5,659 nucleotides of DNA from positions 1-5,659 of the forward strand of contig JAGSPQ010000764.1 of the NCBI GenBank assembly GCA_018262385.1, written 5' to 3'. A program made the translations under genes and the position numbers. Positions 5,067-5,659 of this stretch are shown here, one piece after another. Numbering within the stretch: position 1 is the stretch's first letter; each line of letters opens with the position of its first letter. This stretch comes from Myxococcaceae bacterium (lineage in GTDB: Bacteria > Myxococcota > Myxococcia > Myxococcales > Myxococcaceae). A model generated the notes under the pieces. That model did not search any database. It saw only the letters and a list, made by a program, of their open reading frames with translations, and was not told the DNA's origin.

Positions 5067-5659
5067 GTGCGCTTCTTCTTCTTTCTCGCTCTGACCGCGG
5101 TCCTCTGCGGCTGCCCTGCGCGTCCGGCCCCGACTGCGCTCGACGCCGGTGCTCCCGCCGCCGCTGCTCCGGCCGGCGCGCGCCCCCGCCTGCTCGCGGT
5201 CGGTCCCCGGCTGCTGTCCAACCAGACCTCGCAGCCGATCTCCGTCTGGGCCACCCACCTGAAGCCGGGGATGACGCTCGAGCTGTCGGGCGCGGTCACC
5301 CTCTCGCTGCCGCTGACGGTGCTCGACGAGACGCACGCGTTCACCCGCCTGCCCGCGCACGTCGAGAGCGCCGACGGCCTCGCCGAGGCGATGATCCAGG
5401 TCGCGCTCAAGGGCGGGGAAGGGAAGGTCGCCGGGCTGGTGCTGGTCAACGACACCCACTTCCCCGATCTCACCGCGCTGGTCGCCTCTCCCGACGGCGC
5501 CTGGCTGTTCGCCCTCTCCACTCCCGACGATCACGTCTACGCCCTCGAGCTGGCGACGAAGCAGGTGACCCAGCTGCAGACGGCCGACGGCCCCAGCGCG
5601 TTGGCGGTGTGGACCGATCCCGAGAAGAAGAGCTGGCTGGTGGTCGCCCACCGCTTCGC
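5067..5659 (+). CDS. Lipoprotein with IPT/TIG-like segment and beta-propeller repeats, cut by the right edge
   Basis: The first 197 codons are present. The N-terminus MRFFFFLALTAVLCGC is a lipoprotein signal with lipobox LCGC, so Cys16 should be lipidated. Residues 17-40 are an Ala/Pro-rich linker. Residues 41-80 (PRLLAVGPRLLSNQTSQPIS, then LKPGMTLEL) resemble an IPT/TIG-like immunoglobulin fold, in which a 'P..., sn., pi.v.G..l..G..l' pattern is typical. From about 135 the sequence LTALVASPDGAWLFALSTP, then VYALELATKQV, looks like a blade of a YVTN/NHL-type beta-propeller, with more blades presumably beyond the edge. Such proteins are usually surface or periplasmic binding scaffolds rather than enzymes. 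The gene is divergent from the Glt-like operon; whether it is functionally tied to it is unknown. The GTG start is supported by a Shine-Dalgarno 6 bases upstream. The lipoprotein call is firm; the domain calls are by eye. Confidence 0.82.
   Translation, partial: MRFFFFLALTAVLCGCPARPAPTALDAGAPAAAAPAGARPRLLAVGPRLLSNQTSQPISVWATHLKPGMTLELSGAVTLSLPLTVLDETHAFTRLPAHVESADGLAEAMIQVALKGGEGKVAGLVLVNDTHFPDLTALVASPDGAWLFALSTPDDHVYALELATKQVTQLQTADGPSALAVWTDPEKKSWLVVAHRF

Noticed and set aside
4884..5651. Upstream extension of the small exported protein's frame
   Set aside because: It is Arg/Gln/Gly-rich, lies antisense to the lipoprotein gene, and would bury the signal peptide at 4883 inside the protein.

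Overview
The window looks like chromosomal DNA of a myxobacterium or close relative (Myxococcota). It is very GC-rich with G/C-ending codons. It carries a PglI/AgmX-type FHA + TonB-like protein, a small outer-membrane beta-barrel protein and a secreted helical-repeat protein, a combination typical of that phylum. The species cannot be read from the sequence.

Layout. Five genes run leftward as one apparent operon from about 4883 to beyond the left edge: (1) a 122-residue exported protein with a conserved basic/acidic C-terminus (4883-4515); (2) a GltG/PglI/NfsG-like protein with a cytoplasmic FHA domain, one membrane segment and a periplasmic AgmX/PglI (TonB-like) tail (4468-2409), broken by a frame change near 3290, exactly where the membrane segment begins; (3) a 207-residue outer-membrane beta-barrel protein of the GltA/GltB/NfsA/NfsB kind (2304-1681); (4) a 525-residue secreted helical-repeat protein of the GltC/NfsC kind (1670-93); (5) the first 32 codons of another exported protein, overlapping gene 4 by ATGA (96 to the edge). 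Gaps are 46, 104 and 10 bases, then a 4-base overlap. To the right, across a 183-base divergent intergenic region (4884-5066), a rightward gene encodes a lipoprotein with an IPT/TIG-like segment followed by beta-propeller-like sequence, cut by the right edge.

How the parts fit. In Myxococcus xanthus, related sets (Glt for gliding motility, Nfs for spore-coat assembly) form trans-envelope machines. The G protein spans the inner membrane and sends a flexible Lys/Pro/Gly-rich tail into the periplasm, while C works with A/B barrels at the outer membrane. The window holds a compact version of that core (G, one barrel, C). No MotA/TolQ-like motor gene is visible here. Whether it serves motility, polymer export or something else cannot be decided from this window.

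Regulatory signals are modest: a candidate promoter that would give gene 1 an almost leaderless mRNA, a repeat-rich divergent region that may hold operator sites, and a 9-bp inverted repeat between genes 2 and 3. I see no RNA genes, insertion sequences or CRISPR arrays.
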